From: an uncultured Flavobacteriaceae bacterium
GTDB lineage: Bacteria; Bacteroidota; Bacteroidia; Flavobacteriales; Flavobacteriaceae
Direction: 5' to 3'
Length of the DNA stretch: 64,000 bases
Assembly (NCBI GenBank): GCA_937929935.1
Contig: CALFUL010000004.1
Coordinates: forward strand, 1 to 64,000
Positions 46,571 to 56,612 of this stretch are shown in pieces. Under the pieces are notes generated by a model. That model worked only from the letters and a program-made list of their open reading frames with translations. It did not search any database and was not told the origin of the DNA. Position 1 is the stretch's first letter. Every line of letters starts with the position of its first letter. Position numbers and translations under genes: made by a program.

Positions 46571-48091
46571 TTATTTAAAAATAGAAACTCTTTTGATCAT
46601 ACCGTTTGACATTTCATACACAACAATTGATCTGAATTGCCCTGTGCCAATGGTCACTATCTCTTCATCAATAATGATGTTGCCAATTACTATTCTATTC
46701 ACAACTTCTTTTTCTAGCTCTTTGGCTTTCTCAAAAAAGTCTCCATAAAATTTTGAAACTGCTTCTTTACCACTTAATGTTAGGTCATCAGCATAATCAA
46801 CAATTTCAATATTATCAATGAAATAGCTGGCATAAGCACTTAAATTTCTAAAATTATATACTTCTAGTTGATCTTTTAAAGCAACTTCATTTCGAGCATC
46901 TGTAGGCGAATTGTCTTGAATGAATGACATACTTGAAATCAACCCACGATCAATTTTGTACACAGCTGCTTGCGTATAAGAATTTCCATCTTTAGATATG
47001 CGTTCTTGGTCAATAACCATATCAGAGATCATGAAGCGTTTTAGTACTTCAGCCTTTACGGAGTCAGTCTGTTTTGCAAAAAAATTTGCATACTTATCTT
47101 TTAAATTGTTGGCTCCTGTGTATAATGTGTCACTTGGAAAGTTTGTGACGCTTACAGAATCAGTAAAACATGAAGCGAACCCTTCTAAGTTCATTGCATT
47201 AAAGTTTGATACTTGACGGTCTAAAAGTATTTCAGGATTTTCATCAGTAACCACGGCTAAATACTTTTGATTAGGACTAACCGCCATTCTCGTGATGTTG
47301 TATATTTCTTTTTCTTTAAATGTTTGAATCGCTGTCAAACCTATCTTTTTTGCTGTTGCCCTTGCAATAGTATTTTTAACAGGAACAAAAGCTATTTTCT
47401 CATCATACCAACAAATATCTTGAGCACTTGCCGGAAGATTAATAATGTCATTAATCTCATTGGTAGCAGGATCATAAGACGAAACTATTTCAGCGCCACC
47501 AGCATTACTGATATAACTTATTAATTTGGTATTCGGAATTTTATGCATTGAACGCCCAACTTCCATATCAACCGTACTATTTTTCTTTTCAGGAAGATAA
47601 TTCATCATCAAATTCATTTTTCCCTTAACAATAACAGCCGTCATCAATTGTTTTTCATTATCCCATAAATGGTAGCCTACTTTTAATTTATCTAATAAAA
47701 CAGAATCTTGCCCCGTTTCATAGTATCTATATAAACGTTGAAGACCTGTAGTATCTAATCGAATCGCAGATATGTCATTTGACTCAGGAATTCTTAATGG
47801 AGAGTATTCACTACCGCCAGGGGTATTGGTAACCCATTCGTAGCTTCTACTGTTTATATCGTATTTGGCAATATCTGTTTGGCCATTACGCGACGCCGAG
47901 AATATTAGCGTATTATTATCATAGAAAGAGGGCTGGTTTTCATAACCATTTGTATTTGCAATTGCTTGCATATTCTCAAAGGTTATGACACCATTTTTCT
48001 CTACAATATCATATAAATATACATTTGTGTTTTGTTGCGAAAAGAGGCTATAAACACTTGATAAAAGAATAATTAGGGCTGCTTTTTTCAT
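46571..48091 (-). CDS. Secreted protein: TolB-like propeller plus two SnoaL/NTF2-like domains
   Basis: A 506-residue protein with a signal peptide (1-18). Residues 20-290 contain repeated blades with TolB/WD-like phrases (PSFYDNNTLIFSASRNGQTDIAKYDI; MAVSPNQKYLAVVTDENPE). Two tandem NTF2/SnoaL-like domains follow (about 295-400 and 405-506): both start with a FNxxNL-xFAScF / YNFRNLSAYASYF pattern and contain a GxxxLKDKYANFF / GKEAVSKFYGDFF segment. The pairing of a propeller with a duplicated cone-fold domain is unusual. Function unknown. Confidence 0.75.
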   Translation of the reverse strand: MKKAALIILLSSVYSLFSQQNTNVYLYDIVEKNGVITFENMQAIANTNGYENQPSFYDNNTLIFSASRNGQTDIAKYDINSRSYEWVTNTPGGSEYSPLRIPESNDISAIRLDTTGLQRLYRYYETGQDSVLLDKLKVGYHLWDNEKQLMTAVIVKGKMNLMMNYLPEKKNSTVDMEVGRSMHKIPNTKLISYISNAGGAEIVSSYDPATNEINDIINLPASAQDICWYDEKIAFVPVKNTIARATAKKIGLTAIQTFKEKEIYNITRMAVSPNQKYLAVVTDENPEILLDRQVSNFNAMNLEGFASCFTDSVSVTNFPSDTLYTGANNLKDKYANFFAKQTDSVKAEVLKRFMISDMVIDQERISKDGNSYTQAAVYKIDRGLISSMSFIQDNSPTDARNEVALKDQLEVYNFRNLSAYASYFIDNIEIVDYADDLTLSGKEAVSKFYGDFFEKAKELEKEVVNRIVIGNIIIDEEIVTIGTGQFRSIVVYEMSNGMIKRVSIFK

Positions 48092-48230
48092 TGCTATTCA
48101 TTTAATTCCAGATGGTTGGAATTCATTTATTTAGAACGAAATTATCCATATTTGTGCCAAACTAAAAATGTATTCGTCAAATATGTTGTTATTTCGAGGA
48201 AAAGTAAATTTGTCCGATTTAATCATCTAT

Positions 48231-49649
48231 TTACTGCAGATAATCTAGTATTTTAGAAAGAAGCCTGTTGAAATGTTCTTTTTCAGTAAACGGATTCATT
48301 ACGGTACAGCGTAAATAGCGCGTGTCTCTCAAAAGAGTTTGTACAATATAAAATTCTCCGTCTTCTAATAAATACTGACGAATTTTAGAATTCAAATCAT
48401 TTAATTGCTGTTCACTCAGGTTTTTATCAATGTATCTAAAACAAATGATGTTTGAATTTGGTTTAATAGCCAGTTCAAAATTTGCCGAATCTTCAATGAT
48501 TTTACCAAAGGTTTTACCCTTATCGTATAAAGTTGTCACGTAGTCATCAAAAATACCTTCGCCATACATTTTGAACATCGTATACCAATGTATACTCATC
48601 ATGGTTTTAGTGCATTCAAAGGTGCGTTTGGCCTTATTGTACCAATCCTCATCTTTAGATTGTATCAAAAGATAATCTGCCTTTTGGCTAAAAGTAGCAT
48701 GCGCATGATTGCCATTTTTAAAAAGTAGGGCAGTGGTTATGGTGGGTAGCATCATCATTTTATGGCCATCAATAACTACAGAGTCAGCATATTGAATTCC
48801 GGTAACAGTGTGTTTGTGTTTTTCTGAAAAAATGGCTGCACCACCATGCGCACCATCTACATGAAACCATAAATCATACTCTTGTGCGAACTTAGAAATA
48901 GTACTTAAATCATCATAAACACCTGTAGCTGTTGAGGGTGCGCTACCCACAATAGCGAAAACTTCAATGCCGCTTGTTTTGGCTTTCTGTAATTCTTTTT
49001 CAAGTATTGCCGTGTTCATGGTATAGTTTTCTGTTGAGGGTATTTTAATAATTCCTTTTTCTCCTAGCCCCATAATTTTTGCAGCTCTATCAACACAATA
49101 ATGTGCTTCTTCAGAAACCATAATGCCTAAAGCCTGCTTATGGCCTTCATTCCAAATATCACTTTGAACTTTTGCTTTTCTCGCAGCTAATAAGGCAGTT
49201 AGGTTAGCAAGCGTACCACCAGAAGTTAAAAACCCTCGTGAATGCGTATTGTATCCTATTTTTTTGCAAAGTAAATCAGTAACAACACGTTCCATTGCTG
49301 AAGGCGCCATACCCATTTCATAAACTGCCATTCCGTTGTTTAGTAACCCGCTCATCATTGCGGTTAATGCGGTTATCGGAGCCGTGGGCGTCACTTGGTG
49401 TCCAATACACTTCGGGTTATGAACTACTGTAATGCGTTTTATTATTTGCGCAAAGAGCTGATTTTCATCGCCTTTTTCTAAGAAATCAATCCAAAAAGTG
49501 CGCTCATCTTCAGGAATATGCCACGCTAAAGTTTTGGTATTTTCATCATTTAGTTGCGCATCTAAATGATCAGCAAGTTGATCAATTAGTTCATGCCCTC
49601 GTTTTCTGAAATCGACGGGTGAATACACTTGTTTAAGGTTTTTCAACAT
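48231..49649 (-). CDS. Group II PLP-dependent amino acid decarboxylase
   Basis: A 472-residue fold-type I decarboxylase related to aromatic-L-amino-acid, glutamate and diaminobutyrate decarboxylases. PLP-site features: GFLTSGGTLANLTALLAAR, HVDGAHGGAAIFSEKHKH and the Schiff-base Lys in VVIDGHKMMMLPTITTALLF (near residue 300). The substrate cannot be read from the sequence; an aromatic amino acid or a diamino acid are the main options. No transporter lies beside it. It is transcribed divergently from the next gene. Confidence 0.9.
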   Translation of the reverse strand: MLKNLKQVYSPVDFRKRGHELIDQLADHLDAQLNDENTKTLAWHIPEDERTFWIDFLEKGDENQLFAQIIKRITVVHNPKCIGHQVTPTAPITALTAMMSGLLNNGMAVYEMGMAPSAMERVVTDLLCKKIGYNTHSRGFLTSGGTLANLTALLAARKAKVQSDIWNEGHKQALGIMVSEEAHYCVDRAAKIMGLGEKGIIKIPSTENYTMNTAILEKELQKAKTSGIEVFAIVGSAPSTATGVYDDLSTISKFAQEYDLWFHVDGAHGGAAIFSEKHKHTVTGIQYADSVVIDGHKMMMLPTITTALLFKNGNHAHATFSQKADYLLIQSKDEDWYNKAKRTFECTKTMMSIHWYTMFKMYGEGIFDDYVTTLYDKGKTFGKIIEDSANFELAIKPNSNIICFRYIDKNLSEQQLNDLNSKIRQYLLEDGEFYIVQTLLRDTRYLRCTVMNPFTEKEHFNRLLSKILDYLQ

Positions 49650-49706
49650 TTTTCGAATTTACTATTGTATTTTTAATCAGCAAACACTAATCAGAAGCTT
49701 TTTCTT

Positions 49707-50930
49707 ATGAATAAATATAGCATTTTACTTATTGCGGCATTCTTTTTTACAAATGCAACGTTTGCACAAACACGCTTTGAAAAAGGATTCTTTATTGATG
49801 CCAATGATAAACAAGTAAATTGTTTAATTAAGAATGAAAGATGGCTTAATAGCCCTAAAATCATACTTTATAAATTATCAGAAAATAGTAACGAAATAGA
49901 GGTTGATGCCACTAAAATAAAAAAGTTTAAAGTAAATGACGGACCTTTATATGTCGCTCATACAGGTAGTTTTCCGGTATATAAAAATAATACTGCGACT
50001 CAAGTACTTACTATGAAAATCAATACTATTGATCGTTCTGCTTTCTTAAAACCTATTATAACGGGTACAGCTAGCCTATTTGAGTTTCGAGAAGGTAATG
50101 ATATAAGTTATGCATATACGCTTAATGATAATGAAATGGAGATTTTATTATATGGGGAGTCAGTAGGCGAAAATAACCTTGTTTCCAAAATCAATACCTA
50201 TAAAAATCAACTTTTTAAAGATGTCAAATGTGGTTCTAAAACTGATATTCAAAACCTTAAGTATTCTACAAAATCTTTAAAAGAATATTTTTACAACTAT
50301 AATGTTTGTATAGATTCTAATTTTAAGAATGAAGAAGACCAATCAACGGTAACAAAAAAAAGTAAATCATCTATAAAATTATGGGCAGGTGTTCAACAAA
50401 ATAAATTTAGCTCAGCAATAATAAATAGTATTCTTCAATTTGAAGATAAAATTTCGCCGAAGGTTGGTATAGAATTCGAACATGTCTTAGGCTTTAACAA
50501 CAATAAATGGGCGCTTTTTATTAATTCAAGTTATAATGAATATGAAACCCTGGCTAATTACGAGCCCTTTAGCACAAATCCTACTGTTGCCCAAGCAACT
50601 TTCGAATTCAGTAGATTAGAAAACTTTACTGGTGCAAGACACTATATGTTTTTCAATGATAATTCAAGTATCTTCATAGAAACAGGATTTACATTTGATT
50701 ATGATTTTAAAGCTGAATTAGATAATCTTATCGGCAATGCAGCAATTAATACGTCTTCTGGTGATTTTAAAACTATTTATTTTGGTTTGGCAGCGGGTGT
50801 TGGTTATAGTTTTAATCAAAAATTTTACACGCGTTTAAATATCTATTCAGGTCAAAATATATTAGTATTTTTTACTTCTAAAAATAATATTTACAATCGT
50901 ATGGCATTTACCATAGGTTATAAATTATAA
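49707..50930 (+). CDS. Conserved-type secreted protein with outer-membrane beta-barrel-like C-terminus
   Basis: A 407-residue protein with a signal peptide (MNKYSILLIAAFFFTNATFAQ). The N-terminal half (RFEKGFFIDANDKQVNCLIKNERW ... DATKIKKFKVNDG) resembles a domain common in uncharacterised flavobacterial envelope proteins. The C-terminal half, from about residue 225, alternates aromatic and polar residues and ends in RMAFTIGYKL, as outer-membrane barrels do. Function unknown. A strong terminator follows directly. Confidence 0.75.
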   Translation: MNKYSILLIAAFFFTNATFAQTRFEKGFFIDANDKQVNCLIKNERWLNSPKIILYKLSENSNEIEVDATKIKKFKVNDGPLYVAHTGSFPVYKNNTATQVLTMKINTIDRSAFLKPIITGTASLFEFREGNDISYAYTLNDNEMEILLYGESVGENNLVSKINTYKNQLFKDVKCGSKTDIQNLKYSTKSLKEYFYNYNVCIDSNFKNEEDQSTVTKKSKSSIKLWAGVQQNKFSSAIINSILQFEDKISPKVGIEFEHVLGFNNNKWALFINSSYNEYETLANYEPFSTNPTVAQATFEFSRLENFTGARHYMFFNDNSSIFIETGFTFDYDFKAELDNLIGNAAINTSSGDFKTIYFGLAAGVGYSFNQKFYTRLNIYSGQNILVFFTSKNNIYNRMAFTIGYKL

Positions 50931-50958
50931 AAACCGTCTACAATTTGCAGACGGTTTT
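50930..50958. terminator. Bidirectional rho-independent terminator
   Basis: AAAACCGTCT (50930-50939) pairs with AGACGGTTTT (50949-50958) around a 9-base loop. It overlaps the stop of the preceding plus-strand gene and lies 26 bp beyond the end of the convergent fadE. Confidence 0.88.
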
Positions 50959-50984
50959 GGCACTATTATAAGTTTAAATTTTAG

Positions 50985-52793
50985 TTAATCAAAGGTATAC
51001 CCATTGTCAGCAGCTACTTTATCAGCAATTTGCGTGCGTAAAGCTGCTACATTTGGAAAGTTGGTATATTTTGTAAAACGTTTTAAGCCCATTAGCATCA
51101 TTTTTTGCTCATCGCCTTCAGCAAAAGAAACTATGGCTTCTTTTCCACTTTTAAGCACAATATCAACTGCATTGTAAAGATTTAATCTCGCCATTGCGAT
51201 TTGCGTTGCCTGAGACTCTTCACCAAAACGTTTTGCGTTTTTCTCTGTTCTAAGAATTGCACTTTCAGCTACATAAACTTGGATTAGGATATCAGAAGCT
51301 GCCATCATTAATTGTTGGTGCTTTTCTAATTCAGGTCCGAATTTTTGAACCGCAGAACCAGCAACCATTAAGAATACTTTTTTCAAACGAGCCACCAAAT
51401 CTTTTTCTTCTGCAAATAACACAGAAAAATCAGGAGCATCAAAAGAAGGAATTCCCATTAACTCTTCGCCAACCGCAGTTGCAGGACCTAGTAAATCAAC
51501 ATGACCTTTCATGGCTTTTTTAACTAACATACCTACAGCAAGCATTCTGTTGATTTCGTTGGTACCTTCATAAATACGCCCTATACGTGAATCTCTCCAG
51601 GCTGATTCCATTGGTGCTTCTGCACTATAGCCCATTCCGCCGTAAATCTGTAAGCCTTCATCGGTAGTGAACTGAACATGTTCTGAAACTGCTACTTTCA
51701 ATATAGAACATTCAATTGCATATTCTTCAACACCTTTCAGTTCCGCTTCTTGATGACTATTGCCATCTGCAATGCGAAGGGCAATTCTATCTTCAATGTT
51801 TTTAGCAGCGCGGTAACTTGCTGATTCGCCCACATATACATTGGTTGTCATTTCTGCGACCTTCGCTTTGATTGCCCCAAAATTTATAATTGGTGTTTTA
51901 AATTGAATTCGTTCATTGGCATACTTTACGGCTTCACCAACAACTCTTCGTTGCGCATCTAAACAGGCAGCTGCCAATTTAATACGACCAACATTTAAGG
52001 CATTCATCGCAATTTTGAATCCGTTACCTCTTTCAGAAAGCATGTCTTCAACAGGAACCTTGGTTTCACTAAAGAAAACCTGGCGGGTAGAAGAGGAGTG
52101 AATTCCTAATTTTTTTTCTTCATCGCCCATGGTAATACCATTTTCAGGGTCATTTTCTACAATAAAACCAGTAATGTTTTTATCATCTTCAATTCTTGCA
52201 AAAACAATCAGAAGATTACAGAATCCTGCATTTGATATCCACATTTTTTGACCTGTAATGCTATAGTATTTTCCGTCATCAGATAAAACCGCTTTGGTTT
52301 TTCCTGAATTCGCATCTGAACCAGCTCCAGGTTCAGTTAAGCAATAAGAACCCAACCACTCACCAGAAGCAAGTTTTGGAACATATTTTTTCTTTTGTTC
52401 TTCATTACCATATAGGGTAATTGGCATGGTACCAATACCAGTATGTGCACCAAAAGAGGTGCTGAAAGAACCAGTTGCGCCTGAAATATAATCACAAACT
52501 AACATGGTTGAGACAAAGCCCATTCCCATTCCTCCATATTCCTCAGGCACCGCAATGCCTAACAAACCTAATTCTCCTGCCTTGCGCATGGTTTCAGCTG
52601 TAAAGGCATAATCTTTTCCTTCAAAACGTTCCCAGTGGGCCCAGATTTCGCGGTCAACGAATTCTTTGGTGCTCTCGCGCATCATTTTTTGTTCTTCAGA
52701 TAAATCCTCCAAAGTAAAAACATCTTCACATTTAGTTTCTTTCACGAGGAATTGACCGCCTCGCAGTAAATTGTCTTTTTTTGTTGTTTCCAT
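50985..52793 (-). CDS. fadE: Acyl-CoA dehydrogenase, FadE type
   Basis: A 602-residue flavoenzyme that introduces the first double bond in beta-oxidation. Features: LGLLGIAVPEEYGGMG, YCLTEPGAGSDA, MWISNAGFCNLLIVFAR, YGGMGYSAEAPMESAWRDSR and the catalytic-Glu region IYEGTNEINR. It is longer than the usual 380-residue acyl-CoA dehydrogenases, having about 170 extra C-terminal residues; this length fits the B. subtilis FadE type (about 594 residues). Last gene of the fad cluster; 116 bp with palindromes separate it from fadA. Confidence 0.94.
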   Translation of the reverse strand: METTKKDNLLRGGQFLVKETKCEDVFTLEDLSEEQKMMRESTKEFVDREIWAHWERFEGKDYAFTAETMRKAGELGLLGIAVPEEYGGMGMGFVSTMLVCDYISGATGSFSTSFGAHTGIGTMPITLYGNEEQKKKYVPKLASGEWLGSYCLTEPGAGSDANSGKTKAVLSDDGKYYSITGQKMWISNAGFCNLLIVFARIEDDKNITGFIVENDPENGITMGDEEKKLGIHSSSTRQVFFSETKVPVEDMLSERGNGFKIAMNALNVGRIKLAAACLDAQRRVVGEAVKYANERIQFKTPIINFGAIKAKVAEMTTNVYVGESASYRAAKNIEDRIALRIADGNSHQEAELKGVEEYAIECSILKVAVSEHVQFTTDEGLQIYGGMGYSAEAPMESAWRDSRIGRIYEGTNEINRMLAVGMLVKKAMKGHVDLLGPATAVGEELMGIPSFDAPDFSVLFAEEKDLVARLKKVFLMVAGSAVQKFGPELEKHQQLMMAASDILIQVYVAESAILRTEKNAKRFGEESQATQIAMARLNLYNAVDIVLKSGKEAIVSFAEGDEQKMMLMGLKRFTKYTNFPNVAALRTQIADKVAADNGYTFD

Positions 52794-52806
52794 ATCCTCT
52801 CCCCAG

Positions 52807-52898
52807 CCCTCTCCAAAGGAGAGGGAGTTAGTTGGGTTTTTAATTTAACTTTATTACAATATTTAATTTTATATTTTTTGAAATTCCCCCTTTGGGGG
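52807..52898. repeat. Two palindromic G/C-rich repeats between fadA and fadE
   Basis: CCCTCTCC-AAA-GGAGAGGG (52807-52825) and CCCCC-TTT-GGGGG (52886-52898), the latter followed by TTAGGGGGC. Both stand out in AT-rich DNA and resemble dispersed REP-like palindromes of flavobacterial genomes. They could form mRNA hairpins within the fad transcript. Confidence 0.75.
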
Positions 52899-52909
52899 TT
52901 AGGGGGCTT

Positions 52910-54100
52910 TTAGTTAAGGAATTCAAATATCCCAGCAGCTCCTTGACCTGTACCAACGCACATAGTAACCATGCCGTATTTACCTTGCATGTCTCTTTTA
53001 CGCATCTCATCAAATAATTGGACAGATAATTTTGCTCCTGTACAACCTAACGGATGACCTAGGGCAATTGCTCCGCCATTTACATTGACGATATCTTGAT
53101 TTAGATCTAACTCACGCATTACTGCTAGAGATTGAGAAGCAAAAGCTTCGTTCAATTCAATAAGGTCAATAGCATCTTGTTTTAAACCTGCTTGTTTTAA
53201 TGCTTTTGGAATTGCTGCAACGGGACCTATACCCATAATTCTTGGGGGCACCCCGGCCGCGGCATAATTTACCATCCGCGCAATGGGCTCAAGGTTTAGT
53301 TCTTTTACCAATTCTTCACTCATAATTAAAACAAAAGCAGCACCATCACTCATTTGTGAAGAGTTACCCGCTGTAACACTTCCGCCAGCGGCAAAAACTG
53401 CTCGAAGCTTATTCAATACCTCGATAGAGGTTCCTTTTCTAGGTCCTTCATCTTTGTTTACTGTATACTTTCGTGTCGCTTTTTTTCCATTGGCATCTAT
53501 ATAGGTTTCATCAACTTCAATAGGAACAATTTGCGATTGAAAACGATCTTCTGCCTGCGCTTTTAACGCTTTCATATGTGAGTTGTATGCAAAATTATCT
53601 TGGTCTTCACGAGATACTTTGTACTCGTTAGCTACTGCCTCTGCCGTATTACCCATTCCCCAGTAATAATCTTCATGACCAGAACTTGCTAAGTCGTAAT
53701 TCAACTCGGGTTTGTTTCCAGTCATGGGTACCGCACTCATGCTTTCAGCACCACCTGCAATAATACAATCAGCCATTCCGGCTTGTATTTTTGCAACAGC
53801 AACTCCGATAGTTTCGAGTCCTGAAGCGCAAAAACGATTCACAGTAACGCCTGGCACATCAACAATATCTAATCCCATTAATGAAATAAGACGCGCCATG
53901 TTTAGTCCTTGAGAACCTTCTGGCATTGCGTTGCCTACAATAACATCGTCAATTCTTTTCTTGTCAAAATCTGGCAATTCTTTCATCATGTACTCGATGG
54001 TTTCGGCTGCCAATTCATCAGTTCGCTTGAAGCGAAAAACTCCTTTAGGGGCTTTTCCAACTGCGGTTCTATATCCTTTTACTATGTATGCGGTTTTCAT
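52910..54100 (-). CDS. fadA: Acetyl-CoA C-acyltransferase (3-ketoacyl-CoA thiolase)
   Basis: A 396-residue thiolase (EC 2.3.1.16) that cleaves 3-ketoacyl-CoA in beta-oxidation. The nucleophile is Cys91 (VNRFCASGLETI); the catalytic His is in ALGHPLGCTGAKL and the second Cys in MCVGTGQGAA. Also present are GGAESMSAVPM and NSSQMSDGAA. Second enzyme gene of the cluster, 92 bp after fadN; the gap contains a duplicated 14-base unit. Confidence 0.96.
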   Translation of the reverse strand: MKTAYIVKGYRTAVGKAPKGVFRFKRTDELAAETIEYMMKELPDFDKKRIDDVIVGNAMPEGSQGLNMARLISLMGLDIVDVPGVTVNRFCASGLETIGVAVAKIQAGMADCIIAGGAESMSAVPMTGNKPELNYDLASSGHEDYYWGMGNTAEAVANEYKVSREDQDNFAYNSHMKALKAQAEDRFQSQIVPIEVDETYIDANGKKATRKYTVNKDEGPRKGTSIEVLNKLRAVFAAGGSVTAGNSSQMSDGAAFVLIMSEELVKELNLEPIARMVNYAAAGVPPRIMGIGPVAAIPKALKQAGLKQDAIDLIELNEAFASQSLAVMRELDLNQDIVNVNGGAIALGHPLGCTGAKLSVQLFDEMRKRDMQGKYGMVTMCVGTGQGAAGIFEFLN

Positions 54101-54107
54101 TTTTTAT

Positions 54108-54135
54108 GCTTTTGGCTATTAGCTTTTGGCTATTA
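54108..54135. repeat. Duplicated 14-base unit (two heptads) upstream of fadA
   Basis: GCTTTTGGCTATTA occurs twice in tandem (54108-54121, 54122-54135), immediately before the fadA start on the minus strand. The unit itself is two related heptamers. AGCTATAAGCTAGTAGC-like repeats continue to about 54184. Confidence 0.8.
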
Positions 54136-54192
54136 GCATTTATGTGTTGTTTTAAATTAAGCAAATAGCTATAAGCTAGTAGCAGCGTAATT

Positions 54193-56598
54193 TTAATTAC
54201 GTAACGGTTTCCCAGTCTTCAACATATGCTGAATACGTTCTAAGGTCTTTTTCTCTGAACATAATGACAGAAAAGCTTCTCTTTCAATATCTAAAAGGTA
54301 TTGTTCAGAAACACGCGTTGGCTCTGATAAATCGCCACCTGCCATGACATAAGCCAATTTGTTAGCAATCTTTTTATCGTGTTCACTTATGTAATGGCTA
54401 GCTTCCATTGAATCGGTTCCTACGATGAACATACCCAGTGCTTGTTTTCCTAAAACCTTAATGTCTTTTCTCATTGGCGGCTGAGTGTAACCTGCTTCTG
54501 CCATAAGTTTTGCATGTGCTTTTGCCGTGGCTATTTGTCTATCCTTGTTTACAACAACAACGTCTTTTCCTTTTTGTAGTAAGCCTAAATCAAAAGCTTC
54601 ATAAGCTGATGTTGATACCTTAGCCATACCAATGGTTAAGAAATATTCTTGCAATACATTCAATTCAACATCCCCTTTAAGAAACGTGTCTTGAGCACGT
54701 AATGCCATTTCTTTTGAACCACCGCCACCAGGAATCACACCAACACCGAATTCTACAAGGCCCATATAGGTTTCTGCTGCGGCCACTACTTTGTCAGCAT
54801 GCAATGATATTTCACAACCACCACCCAAAGCCATTCCGTGTGGAGCAGCTACAGTAGGAATTGAAGAATAACGCATACGCATCATGGTATCTTGAAACAT
54901 TTTAATCGCCATATTCAGCTCGTCATATTCTTGCTCAACGGCCATCATGAATATCATTCCGATATTGGCTCCTACAGAGAAATTCGCTGCTTGATTACCA
55001 ACAACTAAGCCCTGAAAATCTTTTTCAGCTAAATCAATGGCTTTATTTAAACCTGCTAAAACGTCGCCACCAATAGTGTTCATTTTAGACTGGAACTCTA
55101 CATTCAAAATACCATCGCCTATATCTTCAACAACAACACCTGCATTTTTAAAGACTTCTTTTGACTTGCGAATGTTGTCTAAAATGATAAAGGCATCTTG
55201 ACCCGGAATTTTCTCTATTGCCTTTTTCTGAATGTTATAGAAATAAGTAGCGCCATCTTTCACACTATAAAAAGAAGTTACCCCAGCAGCTATCATATCT
55301 GAAACCCATTGTGCAGCTTCTTGATTCTCAGCGCCTATTAATTCAAGGCCTTTGTCTAAACCAACGGCATCCCAAATTTGAAACGGACCATGTTCCCAGC
55401 CAAAACCAGCTTTCATGGCATCATCTATTTTATATAAATCATCTGATATTTCAGGAATACGGTGTGAAACGTAAGCGAATAATTGTCCGAAACTCTTACG
55501 GTAAAATTCACCAGCTTTATCTTTTCCGTTTACTAAAACAGGAAAACGATCAACTACTTTATCAATAGTTTTGGTTAGTTCTAATGTTTCAAATTTTGCT
55601 CTTTTTTTAGAACGATATTCCATCGTATCTAAATCTAAAGTCAAAATTTCTTTTTTGCCGTCAGCACCTACTGATTTTTTATAAAAACCTTGACCTGATT
55701 TACTTCCTAACCATTTATTTTCCATCATGGTTTTGATGAAACTTGGTAATTCAAATAGCTGGTGGCGCTCATCGTCTTTACAATTTTCATGTATCCCATT
55801 TGCTACATGCACCAAAGTATCTAAACCAACCACATCAACAGTTCTGAAAGTTGCTGATTTTGGTCTACCAATAACAGGACCCGATAATTTATCAACTTCT
55901 TCAACGGTCATGCCTAAACCTTTAACGGCGTGAAAAAGACTCTGAATGCTGAAAATACCTACGCGGTTTCCTATAAACGCGGGAGTGTCTTTTGCAACTA
56001 CAGATGTTTTTCCAAGGAATTTTTCTCCGTAACCATTCAAGAACTCCAGCACCTCGGGTGAAGTTTTAGGACCAGGAATTATTTCGAATAGTTTTAAATA
56101 TCGAGCAGGATTAAAAAAGTGTGTTCCGCAGAAATGCTTCTGAAAATCATCACTTCGTCCTTCGCTCATAAATTTTATAGGAATACCAGAGGTGTTTGAT
56201 GTAATCAACGTACCTGGTGTTCTATGTTTTTCAATGTTCTCAAAAACGATCTTTTTAATATCGAGACGTTCAACAACCACTTCAATAATCCAATCTACTT
56301 TTGAAACCTTTGAAATATCATCTTCAAGATTACCGGTAGAAATTCTACCTGCAAATTTTTGATTATAAATAGGAGAGGGCTTTGATTTTAAAGCTGCTTT
56401 TAATGAATCATTAACCAAACGATTGCGAACTGTTTTATCTTCTAAAGTTAGTCCCTTAGCTTTTTCTTTACCATTCAATTCTCTCGGAACGATATCTAAG
56501 AGCAAGACGTCAACCCCAATATTTGCGAAATGGCATGCAATGCCGCTTCCCATAATACCCGAACCTACTACTGCTACTTTTTTTATGTGCTTGTTCAT
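54193..56598 (-). CDS. fadN: Bifunctional 3-hydroxyacyl-CoA dehydrogenase / enoyl-CoA hydratase, FadN type
   Basis: An 801-residue enzyme for steps two and three of beta-oxidation. The order is dehydrogenase first (Rossmann GSGIMGSGIACHFA near residues 12-25; CGTHFFNPARYLKLFEI; TPAFIGNRVG) and hydratase last (about residue 500 on: FSVGANIG, PHGMALGGGCEISLHAD, PGGGGSKEM). E. coli FadB has the reverse order; B. subtilis FadN has this one. It lies between marR and fadA, so the cluster runs fadN-fadA-fadE as in B. subtilis. Confidence 0.93.
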   Translation of the reverse strand: MNKHIKKVAVVGSGIMGSGIACHFANIGVDVLLLDIVPRELNGKEKAKGLTLEDKTVRNRLVNDSLKAALKSKPSPIYNQKFAGRISTGNLEDDISKVSKVDWIIEVVVERLDIKKIVFENIEKHRTPGTLITSNTSGIPIKFMSEGRSDDFQKHFCGTHFFNPARYLKLFEIIPGPKTSPEVLEFLNGYGEKFLGKTSVVAKDTPAFIGNRVGIFSIQSLFHAVKGLGMTVEEVDKLSGPVIGRPKSATFRTVDVVGLDTLVHVANGIHENCKDDERHQLFELPSFIKTMMENKWLGSKSGQGFYKKSVGADGKKEILTLDLDTMEYRSKKRAKFETLELTKTIDKVVDRFPVLVNGKDKAGEFYRKSFGQLFAYVSHRIPEISDDLYKIDDAMKAGFGWEHGPFQIWDAVGLDKGLELIGAENQEAAQWVSDMIAAGVTSFYSVKDGATYFYNIQKKAIEKIPGQDAFIILDNIRKSKEVFKNAGVVVEDIGDGILNVEFQSKMNTIGGDVLAGLNKAIDLAEKDFQGLVVGNQAANFSVGANIGMIFMMAVEQEYDELNMAIKMFQDTMMRMRYSSIPTVAAPHGMALGGGCEISLHADKVVAAAETYMGLVEFGVGVIPGGGGSKEMALRAQDTFLKGDVELNVLQEYFLTIGMAKVSTSAYEAFDLGLLQKGKDVVVVNKDRQIATAKAHAKLMAEAGYTQPPMRKDIKVLGKQALGMFIVGTDSMEASHYISEHDKKIANKLAYVMAGGDLSEPTRVSEQYLLDIEREAFLSLCSEKKTLERIQHMLKTGKPLRN

Positions 56599-56612
56599 GT
56601 ATAGAAATACTA

